Assembly: GCA_026996805.1 (NCBI GenBank)
Contig: JALWKB010000190.1
Coordinates: 1-38,428 of the forward strand
DNA: 38,428 nt
From: Saprospiraceae bacterium
GTDB lineage: Bacteria > Bacteroidota > Bacteroidia > Chitinophagales > Saprospiraceae
Reading direction: 5' to 3'
Both the position numbers and the translations under genes were made by a program. This document shows positions 8,816 to 15,395 of the stretch, in pieces (positions within the stretch are counted from its first letter, which is position 1; the number at the start of each line of letters is the position of its first letter). The notes below the pieces were generated by a model. That model was given only the letters and a program-made list of their open reading frames with translations. It was not told the DNA's origin and ran no database searches.

Positions 8816-9475
8816 TCAGCTAAATTTAAAGTACAAGGCGATGGGAATAATGGCAAAGAGAAGAGGAACGAGAATAGAAAACCACTTTCCGAAAGCTACG
8901 ATGAATGGCGTGTATTTCGGATGGCGAATGCCGAGTGTTTGAAAGGCACTTTGAAAGCCGTGACTGAGGTGTAGACCCAGGATGATCATGCCGAGCACAT
9001 AGGCAAGGACCCAGAGGGGGTTTTGAAACGTCTGGACGACCTCGTCGTAGAGCTGGTGATGGTGGAATGTTTTGCGCACTTTCATGGGGAAGAAGAAGTC
9101 CCACAAGTGGAGGATTAGAAAAAGCAATATGCCGATGCCCAGCAAAGCCATATGCCGAGCTGACCACGAGGAGTTGTCTGTGGCGGTGACGGCATAGCGC
9201 GCGCCCTTTGCCTTGCGGTTGTACCGGTAGAGCAAGATACCTTGGACGATGTGTATGGCAAAGCCGAGGAAGAGCAATATCGAGAGGATGCGGATAATCC
9301 ACCGCGATTCCATCCAGTCGACGAAGGCAGAGAAGGTGCGGCCATTGTCGGGGAGCAGGAGTAAGATGTTGCCCGACAGATGTACGATGAGAAAGCTCAC
9401 TAAGAAGAGGCCGGTCAGGGCCATCACCCATTTTTGGCCGATTGGGGATCGTAAAAATTTTGCGATTGCATTCAT
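8816..9475 (-). CDS. sdhC: Succinate dehydrogenase cytochrome b558 subunit
   Basis: The 219-aa membrane anchor has five predicted transmembrane helices and scattered histidines suited to bind heme b, for example His32 in FLIVHLSGN, a His in helix 2 (FAIHIVQG) and later ones in [10 protein letters not shown] and [14 protein letters not shown]. It belongs to the single-chain b558 family that passes electrons to or from quinone, so no sdhD is needed. The start at ATG 9475 matches the family N-terminus ([16 protein letters not shown]) and has TAAAACG (9485-9491) 9 nt upstream. A TATCTTTG promoter element lies at 9536-9543. It is the first gene of the sdhCAB-cytochrome operon. Confidence 0.94.
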   Translation of the reverse strand: MNAIAKFLRSPIGQKWVMALTGLFLVSFLIVHLSGNILLLLPDNGRTFSAFVDWMESRWIIRILSILLFLGFAIHIVQGILLYRYNRKAKGARYAVTATDNSSWSARHMALLGIGILLFLILHLWDFFFPMKVRKTFHHHQLYDEVVQTFQNPLWVLAYVLGMIILGLHLSHGFQSAFQTLGIRHPKYTPFIVAFGKWFSILVPLLFAIIPIALYFKFS

Positions 9476-9535
9476 GTATTCATGCGTTTTACACCGCAAG
9501 ACGTACCAGCAATAAAACGGCACTACAGGGAGATG

Positions 9536-9543
9536 CAAAGATA
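9536..9543 (-). promoter_or_regulatory. -7 promoter element (TATCTTTG) for the sdh operon
   Basis: An exact TAnnTTTG match on the minus strand, 60 nt upstream of the sdhC ATG, in the 270-bp divergent gap before the TPR gene. The nearest upstream TTG is too distant (25 nt) to be a convincing -33 box. Nothing else was recognised in this gap. Confidence 0.5.
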
Positions 9544-9745
9544 CGGGAAAACCACGGGATGATGCACGCAATACTTGGTCGTGTAAACTATTGTGTCGGT
9601 CGGGTATTCGAAGGAGTTGAGGGCTATTGGCTTTGTCAAACCATTTACAAGTCGTTGCGTTTATAATTTGAATCTATTGGCGTGGCAGATTGGAACGATT
9701 TTTATGGATATAGGGGGATGAAATCGTACTAACAGACCGGATGCG

Positions 9746-10795
9746 ATGCTTTACAAAGCGATATTTCAAGGCCGGTTGGATTATGCCACAGAGCGCGCGT
9801 ATCGGCAGATGAAGGCTTTGTACATGCATCGCATCGAAAACTATTACAAGAGGGAAGCGCATTTCAAGCCCGAACAGATTTTCGACGACGAGCTATACCG
9901 GGTAGTCATCCCGCGTACGGTGGTGCAGCTGTCGGAGAAGTACTGGAAAAATACGGTCAATCTATTGAAGCTCTGTGCGGATTATGCGGTCGCCGGATAT
10001 GTTGGAGCGTGGATGGTTCAGGAGGGCAAGATTCTTCACTATGCGATGATTGAGCCGACGGGGGATAAGGTGGTGGTGCGGGAGTTTAACAAGGCCTTGT
10101 CGATAATTGGCGAGAAGGGGCGGGAGAAGGAGGCCCTTGAGCGCCTCAATAAAGCGATTTCAAAATACGACAAACATTCGATGGCGTACGAGCGTCGCGG
10201 TTACGTCAACTTTATTTTAAAGCAGTACGAGGATGCGCGGTACGACTTTGACAAGTCGATTCGTCTGGACGAAAACAATGCACTGGCCTATTTTGGAAGG
10301 GGGAATCTCAATTTCATAGAGGAGCGATGGGAAGATGCCCTGATGGATTTTACGATGGCAATGAAGAAGTCGATTGCGCTGCAGCCGCTGCATTGGCAGG
10401 CGCGATTGAAAAAGGCTGAGACCCACATGCAGCTCAAGCAATACAGTGAGGCCGAAAGGGAGCTCAAGCTCTTCATAGGGCGCCATTTCACCCCCGACAA
10501 CGTCAATTACCAAATGTACAATTACGCTGTACTCCTCCTAGCCAAAGCTCTATTGGAGCAGGAGCGGTATCACGAGGTGTTGCAGAAGCTGCGCCTCATC
10601 AATCCCGAGGAGCGCAACAAGAAGTTTGACCTCGGCGAGATGTACTTTGTCGAAGGCCTTGCACGCTATCGCGGCAATCTCGGGGCACATGTGGAGGCAT
10701 GGCAAAAGGCGGTGGAGCACGGCTATGCCCTTGCCGAGAAATGGCTGGAAGAGCGTGCCCCAGAATATCGACGCCCTAAAACCCAGACGCGATAA
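9746..10795 (+). CDS. Tetratricopeptide repeat protein of unknown function
   Basis: The 349-aa protein has no signal peptide. From about residue 130 it contains TPR-like helical pairs, seen in EALERLNKAISKYDKHSMAY, YEDARYDFDKSIRLDENNAL and WEDALMDFTMAMKK. More degenerate repeats follow (YSEAERELKLFI, YHEVLQKLRLINPEE). The N-terminal 120 residues are a separate, unrecognised domain rich in Tyr and charged residues. TPR domains mediate protein contacts; no enzyme motif is visible. It is divergent from the sdh operon and precedes an ECF sigma gene by 147 bp. The start at 9746 is the first ATG giving the full frame. Confidence 0.8.
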   Translation: MLYKAIFQGRLDYATERAYRQMKALYMHRIENYYKREAHFKPEQIFDDELYRVVIPRTVVQLSEKYWKNTVNLLKLCADYAVAGYVGAWMVQEGKILHYAMIEPTGDKVVVREFNKALSIIGEKGREKEALERLNKAISKYDKHSMAYERRGYVNFILKQYEDARYDFDKSIRLDENNALAYFGRGNLNFIEERWEDALMDFTMAMKKSIALQPLHWQARLKKAETHMQLKQYSEAERELKLFIGRHFTPDNVNYQMYNYAVLLLAKALLEQERYHEVLQKLRLINPEERNKKFDLGEMYFVEGLARYRGNLGAHVEAWQKAVEHGYALAEKWLEERAPEYRRPKTQTR

Positions 10796-10842
10796 AATTG
10801 TTAAATTAGTGTTAAAAGTGCTTTGGCAAGCCCATTGTTGAG

Positions 10843-10870
10843 TTGTATTTATAAAAAAATGCGTATCTTG
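10843..10870 (+). promoter_or_regulatory. Candidate promoter for the second ECF sigma gene
   Basis: TTG at 10843-10845 and TATCTTG at 10864-10870, 18 nt apart, approximate the Bacteroidota TTTG / TAnnTTTG pair with one base missing in the -7 box. A transcript from here would have a leader of about 65 nt containing the upstream arm of the 10908/10988 inverted repeat. Confidence 0.35.
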
Positions 10871-10907
10871 CGCGCGGAGAGAAAATAGAATGTGCCTATA
10901 GGAGAAA

Positions 10908-11000
10908 CATTACCCTGTAGTTCAAACAAAAAACTGGGTTGTATGCAGATGCAAATGTTGGATGATCAGCGCCTGATAGAGCTGTATCTACAGGGTAATG
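10908..11000 (+). repeat. 13-bp perfect inverted repeat enclosing the sigma factor start
   Basis: CATTACCCTGTAG at 10908-10920 is the exact reverse complement of CTACAGGGTAATG at 10988-11000, with 67 nt between. One arm is in the untranslated leader and the other in the coding region, so the ATG and the AAAAAAC translation signal lie in the loop. Pairing in the mRNA could control translation; a DNA-level operator pair is also possible. Confidence 0.6.
10928..10934 (+). promoter_or_regulatory. Translation initiation signal (AAAAAAC) supporting the sigma factor start
   Basis: An A-rich heptamer 8 nt before ATG 10943, matching the TAAAATC-like motif seen before many other starts here. It favours 10943 over the in-frame GTG at 10892. 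Confidence 0.4.
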
Positions 11001-11542
11001 AGCGCGCATTTGAGGAGCTCTTCAGTCGGTACAAAGACCGAATTTACACGACGATTTTTCTCTTTGTCAAGGATCACGAGATGGCGGATGACATCTTTCA
11101 AGATGTGTTTATAAAGATCATCCGCACGTTGCGCGAGGGCAAGTACCAGCACGAGGGCAAGTTTTCGCAGTGGGCGGTGCGCATTGCGTATAATCTCTGC
11201 GTAGACTACTTTCGGCGAAGCAAGCGCCGCAATATCGTCAACCCCACGGAAGATTTCGACATTTTCGACATCATCGAGGATACCGATCCCAATGGGGAGG
11301 AGCAAATCATCAAAGAGCAAGAGCACAGACAAGTGAAAAAATGGCTCGAAAAGCTCTCTCCCGAGCAGCGCGAAGTGGTCATCTTGCGGCATTATGCAGA
11401 GATGAGCTTTAAGGAGATCGCCATGCTGACAGGAGTGAGCATCAATACGGCGCTCGGTCGGATGCGCTACGCCCTGATCAATCTTCGCAAGATCATGAAA
11501 GGCGAGTCATCCAAGGCCCTCAAGCCGAGCGTTGCGGAATAA
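10943..11542 (+). CDS. ECF sigma-70 family RNA polymerase sigma factor
   Basis: The 199-aa protein has region 2 (LYLQGNERAFEELFSRYKDRIY, DDIFQDVFIKIIRTLREG, WAVRIAYNLCVDYFRRSKRR) and region 4 (LSPEQREVVILRHYAEMSFKEI, then LTGVSINTALGRMRYALINLRK). An acidic linker, DFDIFDIIEDTDPNGEE, joins them. It resembles the widely conserved Bacteroidota ECF factor that is encoded without a neighbouring anti-sigma gene, and none is adjacent here. Three in-frame ATGs (10943, 10949, 10955) are close together; 10943 has the best upstream signal. Regulation may involve the inverted repeat enclosing its start. Confidence 0.92.
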   Translation: MQMQMLDDQRLIELYLQGNERAFEELFSRYKDRIYTTIFLFVKDHEMADDIFQDVFIKIIRTLREGKYQHEGKFSQWAVRIAYNLCVDYFRRSKRRNIVNPTEDFDIFDIIEDTDPNGEEQIIKEQEHRQVKKWLEKLSPEQREVVILRHYAEMSFKEIAMLTGVSINTALGRMRYALINLRKIMKGESSKALKPSVAE

Positions 11543-11598
11543 GCTTCCTTTCGCATCTGGCGGTATTTGAGGCGAGAGCCAGCCGTAGCACTCGGAGG

Positions 11599-11630
11599 TT
11601 TGGGTATTGGTGCGGGAATGCCTAACTTTG
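11599..11630 (+). promoter_or_regulatory. Bacteroidota promoter, TTTG-N20-TAACTTTG
   Basis: TTTG at 11599-11602 and TAACTTTG at 11623-11630 are separated by 20 nt, a near-ideal Bacteroidota -33/-7 pair. The expected transcription start is about 30 nt before the ATG at 11667. This is the best-formed promoter in the window. Confidence 0.7.
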
Positions 11631-11666
11631 GGCCGTAGGCAGTAATCCAGTGTACAACGTCGGCCC

Positions 11667-12188
11667 ATGGATGCATTGCTTTGGATATCGCTCATCTTGA
11701 TCATCTTCATGGCTGTGGGAGCCATTGGGGTGATCTGGATACGGCAGTATTTCAATCAGAAAAAGCAATATGCGGCTTTTGTGCGTCGCTTTGACCGACC
11801 GCCTGCGGTGCCGGTAGAAAAACTCGCCAGTTATGAGCGTTTTGGTTTGTTGATGGAGCGCATATCTGTACCTCAATTGTTGATGCGGATGACCGACATA
11901 CGCGAAAGTCCCGAGGCACTGGTACATGCGATGGTCATGGCCATTCAGCAGGAGTTCGACTTTTTATCCTCCCAGCAGGTCTTCGTCAGCGATGAGCTGT
12001 GGAAAATACTGGTCACAGCCAAGAACCAGGTGATTGATCTCATTTACGGCACTGCTAAGGAAAAGCAATACGATTCGGTAGATGCGCTGCGCATTGCTCT
12101 GCTTCGGCAATGGGACAAGCTGGAAAAGAAGCCTACAGAAATTGCTCAATCGGCGATTCGTGCGGAAATGAAACTGTACACGGGGTGA
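11667..12188 (+). CDS. Membrane-anchored conserved hypothetical protein
   Basis: The 173-aa protein has one N-terminal transmembrane helix (about residues 4-26) followed by a soluble helical domain. The segment YERFGLLMERISVPQLLMRM, followed by an EFDFLSSQQVFVSDELWKIL block, is of a type I associate with a conserved Bacteroidota family without known function (possibly DUF7935). No catalytic motif is visible. It has a strong promoter just upstream, and its stop codon overlaps the GTG start of the nucleotidase C-domain gene, so the genes are probably co-expressed. The family name is from memory of the pattern. Confidence 0.75.
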   Translation: MDALLWISLILIIFMAVGAIGVIWIRQYFNQKKQYAAFVRRFDRPPAVPVEKLASYERFGLLMERISVPQLLMRMTDIRESPEALVHAMVMAIQQEFDFLSSQQVFVSDELWKILVTAKNQVIDLIYGTAKEKQYDSVDALRIALLRQWDKLEKKPTEIAQSAIRAEMKLYTG

Positions 12189-12949
12189 AGCGATGGATGA
12201 TATACACGGTCGTAGGATGGTCGGCATGGGTGCTGTCCTCTTGTGTGACGGTGTGGCAGCCCGTGCGGGTGGAGCGGACGAATTACCTCATCCACGCCGA
12301 TAGTCTGCCTGTCGATACTCCTATGTGGCAGATGATTCAGCCCTATCGTCAGGCTCTCGTCGAGGAGATGAGTGAAGTGCTCGTTGAGGCCGATACACCG
12401 ATGGTGAAGGCCAAGCCCGAGAGCACTTTGGGCAACTTTTTTGCCGATGCGCTGTACGAGGCAGTACGCGACAGTTTGGGGGAGGAGATCGACTTTGCGA
12501 TTCAAAATTACGGGGGTTTGCGCTTAGCGATGTTGCCCAAGGGGCCCATCACTTTGGGGCATTTGTACGAGCTCATGCCCTTTGAGAATTACATTGTCAT
12601 CATGGAGGGGGACAGTGCGCTGATACAGCGGCTGTTTGATCGGATTGCTCAAAACGGTGGCTGGCCTGTCAGCTGGCAGGTGCGGTTTCGCATTGTTGGG
12701 GAGCGCGCGGAAGATATACGCATCCAAGGCAAGCCGTTGCAATCGGGTGTAGTTTATCGCTTTGCCCTGCCCGACTACATCGCCAACGGCGGGGATCGGA
12801 TGTTTTTCTTAAGAGAGGTGCCTCGAAAGTCTACAACGCTTCTCGTGCGCGATGCCGTGATTGCCGTGTTGCGGAAGTGGCATCGTCAAGGTAGACATTT
12901 GTCCCCCAAGGTTGAGGGGCGGATTCGCATGGATAATGAAAGTAGATGA
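12185..12949 (+). CDS. 5'-nucleotidase C-terminal domain lipoprotein
   Basis: The 254-aa protein matches the substrate-binding domain of 5'-nucleotidases: STLGNFFADALYEAVRD, then DFAIQNYGGLRLAMLPKGPITLGHLYELMPFEN and, later, RFALPDYIANGGDRMFFL. This domain binds the nucleoside part of the substrate. The GTG start at 12185 overlaps the previous stop (GTGA) and gives a lipoprotein signal, VKRWMIYTVV through LSSC. An ATG four codons later is the alternative. The catalytic metallophosphatase domain is encoded separately by the next gene, with which it overlaps or nearly overlaps. The two presumably form one enzyme in the envelope. Confidence 0.85.
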   Translation: MKRWMIYTVVGWSAWVLSSCVTVWQPVRVERTNYLIHADSLPVDTPMWQMIQPYRQALVEEMSEVLVEADTPMVKAKPESTLGNFFADALYEAVRDSLGEEIDFAIQNYGGLRLAMLPKGPITLGHLYELMPFENYIVIMEGDSALIQRLFDRIAQNGGWPVSWQVRFRIVGERAEDIRIQGKPLQSGVVYRFALPDYIANGGDRMFFLREVPRKSTTLLVRDAVIAVLRKWHRQGRHLSPKVEGRIRMDNESR

Positions 12950-12955
12950 GCGGTA

Positions 12956-12962
12956 TAAAAAC
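12956..12962 (+). promoter_or_regulatory. Translation initiation signal (TAAAAAC) deciding the nucleotidase catalytic-gene start
   Basis: TAAAAAC lies 7 nt before ATG 12970, the spacing seen elsewhere in the window. It favours 12970 over the ATG at 12946 that overlaps the previous stop in an ATGA. Confidence 0.4.
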
Positions 12963-12969
12963 ACATGAA

Positions 12970-13902
12970 ATGAGCGTCACGCGGAGGCGATTTCTTCGCC
13001 AGGTGATCATGGGTGCGGCAATGGGCATTAGTGGGGTGTTTCCGTGGGGGGCCTTTGCGCGGGGGCGCGATGCTGAGGTGGTGTTGACGCTGTTGCACAC
13101 CAACGATCAACACAGTCGCATAGAGCCGTTTCCGAAGCATGGCACGCGTTATGCTGGTCTTGGGGGATTTGCACAGCGCGCATCGCTGCTGAAGCGGTTG
13201 CGCCAGCAGACCGAGCATGTGCTCTTGCTGGATGCGGGCGATGTATTTCAGGGCACGCCGTATTTCAATCTCTTTGAAGGCGAAGTGGAGATTGCGGGGA
13301 TGAATGCCATGGGATACGACGCCTGCACGATTGGCAATCACGACTTTGATGCGGGCATAGAGGTGTTGGCAGAGCGAATGCGTCAGTCACAGTTTGCGTG
13401 GCTCAACTGCAACTATCGGATAGACGATACACCACTGGAGGGGTTGGTCAAGCGATATATTATCACAGAGCGCGGACCACTGAAGATTGGAATCACCGGT
13501 GTGGGCATTGACCCCGAAGGCCTGGTGCCTGCACATTTGTGCGTGGGTGTGCGGTACGATGATCCCATTGCATCCCTCGACGAGGTAGCAGGACAGCTCA
13601 AGCGGGAGGAGAAATGCCACTTGGTCGTGGTGCTTTCGCATCTGGGATATCGCTATCGCAGAGGCGATCGCATTTCGGATGTGACATTGGCCAAGGAAAG
13701 CCGGTATATCGATCTCATCATTGGAGGTCATACCCATACGTTTATGGATGATATCGATATCGTCCAAAATCGCTGTGGCCAGCCGGTGTACATCCACCAG
13801 GTTGGGTGGGCAGGTATACGTTTGGGGCGTATCGATATTGCCTTCGATGATAAGCTACGATTACGTGGTGTGCGGCGTGCGCATTACTGTGTTGGGGCAT
13901 GA
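12970..13902 (+). CDS. Tat-exported 5'-nucleotidase catalytic (metallophosphatase) subunit
   Basis: The 310-aa protein has the calcineurin-like phosphoesterase motifs of 5'-nucleotidases: LLHTNDQHSRIEP, DAGDVFQGTPYF, TIGNHDFDAG, VVVLSHLGYR and IIGGHTHTF. These ligate two metals and hydrolyse phosphate from nucleotides or related diesters. The N-terminus SVTRRRFLRQ with a following hydrophobic stretch is a twin-arginine signal. The chain stops right after this domain; the C-terminal substrate-binding domain is the preceding gene. A start at 12946 would overlap that gene's stop, but the TAAAAAC signal and a compact Tat n-region favour 12970. Confidence 0.9.
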   Translation: MSVTRRRFLRQVIMGAAMGISGVFPWGAFARGRDAEVVLTLLHTNDQHSRIEPFPKHGTRYAGLGGFAQRASLLKRLRQQTEHVLLLDAGDVFQGTPYFNLFEGEVEIAGMNAMGYDACTIGNHDFDAGIEVLAERMRQSQFAWLNCNYRIDDTPLEGLVKRYIITERGPLKIGITGVGIDPEGLVPAHLCVGVRYDDPIASLDEVAGQLKREEKCHLVVVLSHLGYRYRRGDRISDVTLAKESRYIDLIIGGHTHTFMDDIDIVQNRCGQPVYIHQVGWAGIRLGRIDIAFDDKLRLRGVRRAHYCVGA

Positions 13903-13964
13903 ACGATTTCATACAAAAAAGAAAAATGAGTAGAGGGCACACAAAAAGTGTACTGTTGACGACA

Positions 13965-13987
13965 CAAACGCACTTGCCTTGCGTTTG
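13965..13987 (+). promoter_or_regulatory. Dyad CAAACGCA-N7-TGCGTTTG upstream of the MBL-fold gene
   Basis: A perfect 8-bp inverted repeat with a 7-nt spacer ends 19 nt before the ATG at 14007. There is no T-run, so an operator or leader hairpin is more likely than a terminator. Its right arm, TGCGTTTG, is one base from a TAnnTTTG -7 box, with a TTG 21 nt upstream, so the dyad may overlap the promoter. Confidence 0.4.
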
Positions 13988-14006
13988 AAATACGAATCGA
14001 TGCATC

Positions 14007-14654
14007 ATGAAGATACAGCTGTTTGAATGCAATCCCTTTGCGGAAAATACCTATGTGCTCTACGACGAGACGGGTGAGGCGATCATAGTCGATCCCGGCA
14101 TGTACGGAGCTGAGGAATGCGCTATGGTGGAGCGGTTTGTACAGCAGAAGGGCTTACTGGTGCGCTTTATTCTCTTGACACACGCGCATATTGATCATAT
14201 TTTGGGGCTTACGTGGGCGCAGAAGCGGTACGGGGTGGAGGTGTATTACCATCCCGACGAGCAGAGCATTATGGATACTGCCGATGATATGGCCGTGGTT
14301 TTTGGGTTGGATGGCGGTGTGCGTCCGCCGCAGGACTATTCGTACATTGGAGAGGGCACGTCGGTGGCCTTTGGCATGACGGAGCTCGAGGTGTTGCATG
14401 TGCCGGGGCACTCGCCGGGGCACTTGTGTTTTTTAGAGCGAGGGGATAAAATGGTGCTTGGCGGGGATGTGTTGTTTCGGGAGAGCATTGGTCGGACGGA
14501 CTTGCCTGGTGGGGATCACGAAACGCTGATTGCGAGCATATACGACAAGCTCCTACCGTTGGGGGACGAATGGAGGGTGTATCCGGGGCATGGGCCGGCG
14601 ACGACGATTGGACATGAGCGGAAGCACAATCCCTTTTTGCAGCAGTACCTATGA
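14007..14654 (+). CDS. Metallo-beta-lactamase-fold hydrolase, glyoxalase II-like
   Basis: The 215-aa protein begins with the family signature NPFAENTYVLYD and has the metal motif THAHIDH at 58-64 (HxHxDH). Further ligand regions are VPGHSPGHLC, GGDVLFRESIGRTDLPGGD and VYPGHGPATTIGHE, ending in NPFLQQ. This is the short hydroxyacylglutathione-hydrolase-like branch, lacking the glutathione-binding C-terminal domain of classical GloB. It is a cytoplasmic thioester or related hydrolase of uncertain substrate. Its stop overlaps the queE start (ATGA). Confidence 0.9.
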   Translation: MKIQLFECNPFAENTYVLYDETGEAIIVDPGMYGAEECAMVERFVQQKGLLVRFILLTHAHIDHILGLTWAQKRYGVEVYYHPDEQSIMDTADDMAVVFGLDGGVRPPQDYSYIGEGTSVAFGMTELEVLHVPGHSPGHLCFLERGDKMVLGGDVLFRESIGRTDLPGGDHETLIASIYDKLLPLGDEWRVYPGHGPATTIGHERKHNPFLQQYL

Positions 14655-15295
14655 AGGGCGAGAGGTACGCGGTCAAGGAGTTGTTTTACACCATTCAGGG
14701 TGAAGGATTTCACACGGGAAGGCCTGCTGTGTTTTGTCGGTTTGCTGGCTGCAATTTGTGGTCGGGGCGCGAGGAAGATCGTTCGCAGGCTGTTTGTGCC
14801 TTTTGCGACACGGATTTTGTGGGTATCGATGGGCCGGGAGGTGGGCGATATACGGCGGAGGAGTTGGCGCAGCGGGTGCGAGCGCTATGGCCCGAGGAGG
14901 TAGCGGAGCCCATCTTTGTGGTATTGACGGGTGGAGAGCCGATGTTGCAGCTCACACAAGAATTGGTCGATGCGTTGAAGGCACTACCTGCTGAAATCAG
15001 CATCGAGACCAATGGAACGATAGCGATCGACGTAGAGGGCATAGACTGGATCACGGTGAGTCCGAAAGCGGGCGCACCGCTGAGGCAACGCCGGGGCAAT
15101 GAGTTGAAATTGGTCTATCCTCAGGAAGGGCTTGATCCGCAATCTCTTGAGCATCTGCCTTTTGAACACTACTATCTTCAGCCCATGGATGGGCCGGATT
15201 TAAAGCGCAACATGCACATGGTAGTGGAATACTGCAAGCGTCGGCCGAAGTGGCGGGTGAGTTTGCAGACGCATAAGTGGATGGGGATACCGTGA
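14651..15295 (+). CDS. queE: 7-carboxy-7-deazaguanine synthase (radical SAM)
   Basis: The 214-aa enzyme converts 6-carboxytetrahydropterin to 7-carboxy-7-deazaguanine in queuosine synthesis. The iron-sulfur ligands follow the CX14CX2C pattern of this family (Cys34, Cys49, Cys52). Other signatures are the N-terminal LFYTIQGEGFHTGRPAVFCR, VLTGGEPMLQ, IETNGTI and YLQPMDGP. It overlaps the MBL-fold gene by 4 nt. Partner genes queC, queD and queF are not in the window. Confidence 0.93.
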   Translation: MKGERYAVKELFYTIQGEGFHTGRPAVFCRFAGCNLWSGREEDRSQAVCAFCDTDFVGIDGPGGGRYTAEELAQRVRALWPEEVAEPIFVVLTGGEPMLQLTQELVDALKALPAEISIETNGTIAIDVEGIDWITVSPKAGAPLRQRRGNELKLVYPQEGLDPQSLEHLPFEHYYLQPMDGPDLKRNMHMVVEYCKRRPKWRVSLQTHKWMGIP

Positions 15296-15332
15296 GATCA
15301 ACATATAATGAAATTGGGAATATGTAATGGTA

Positions 15333-15365
15333 TTGAATATGAAAGCATTTTAAATAGTAACTTTG
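15333..15365 (+). promoter_or_regulatory. Promoter, TTG-N22-TAACTTTG, for the PPIC foldase gene
   Basis: TAACTTTG at 15358-15365 is an exact -7 match, with TTG at 15333-15335. Transcription would begin near 15372, which excludes the TTG codon at 15363 and makes the ATG at 15372 unlikely, supporting ATG 15396 as the start. Confidence 0.6.
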
Positions 15366-15395
15366 CGCTCAATGGTATTGACAAAAGGCGATGCG

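Noticed and set aside
12185-13902. Broken 5'-nucleotidase pseudogene
   Set aside because: Each half has its own complete export signal and start, domain order is reversed relative to the fused enzyme, and all motifs are intact, so two functional genes are more likely.
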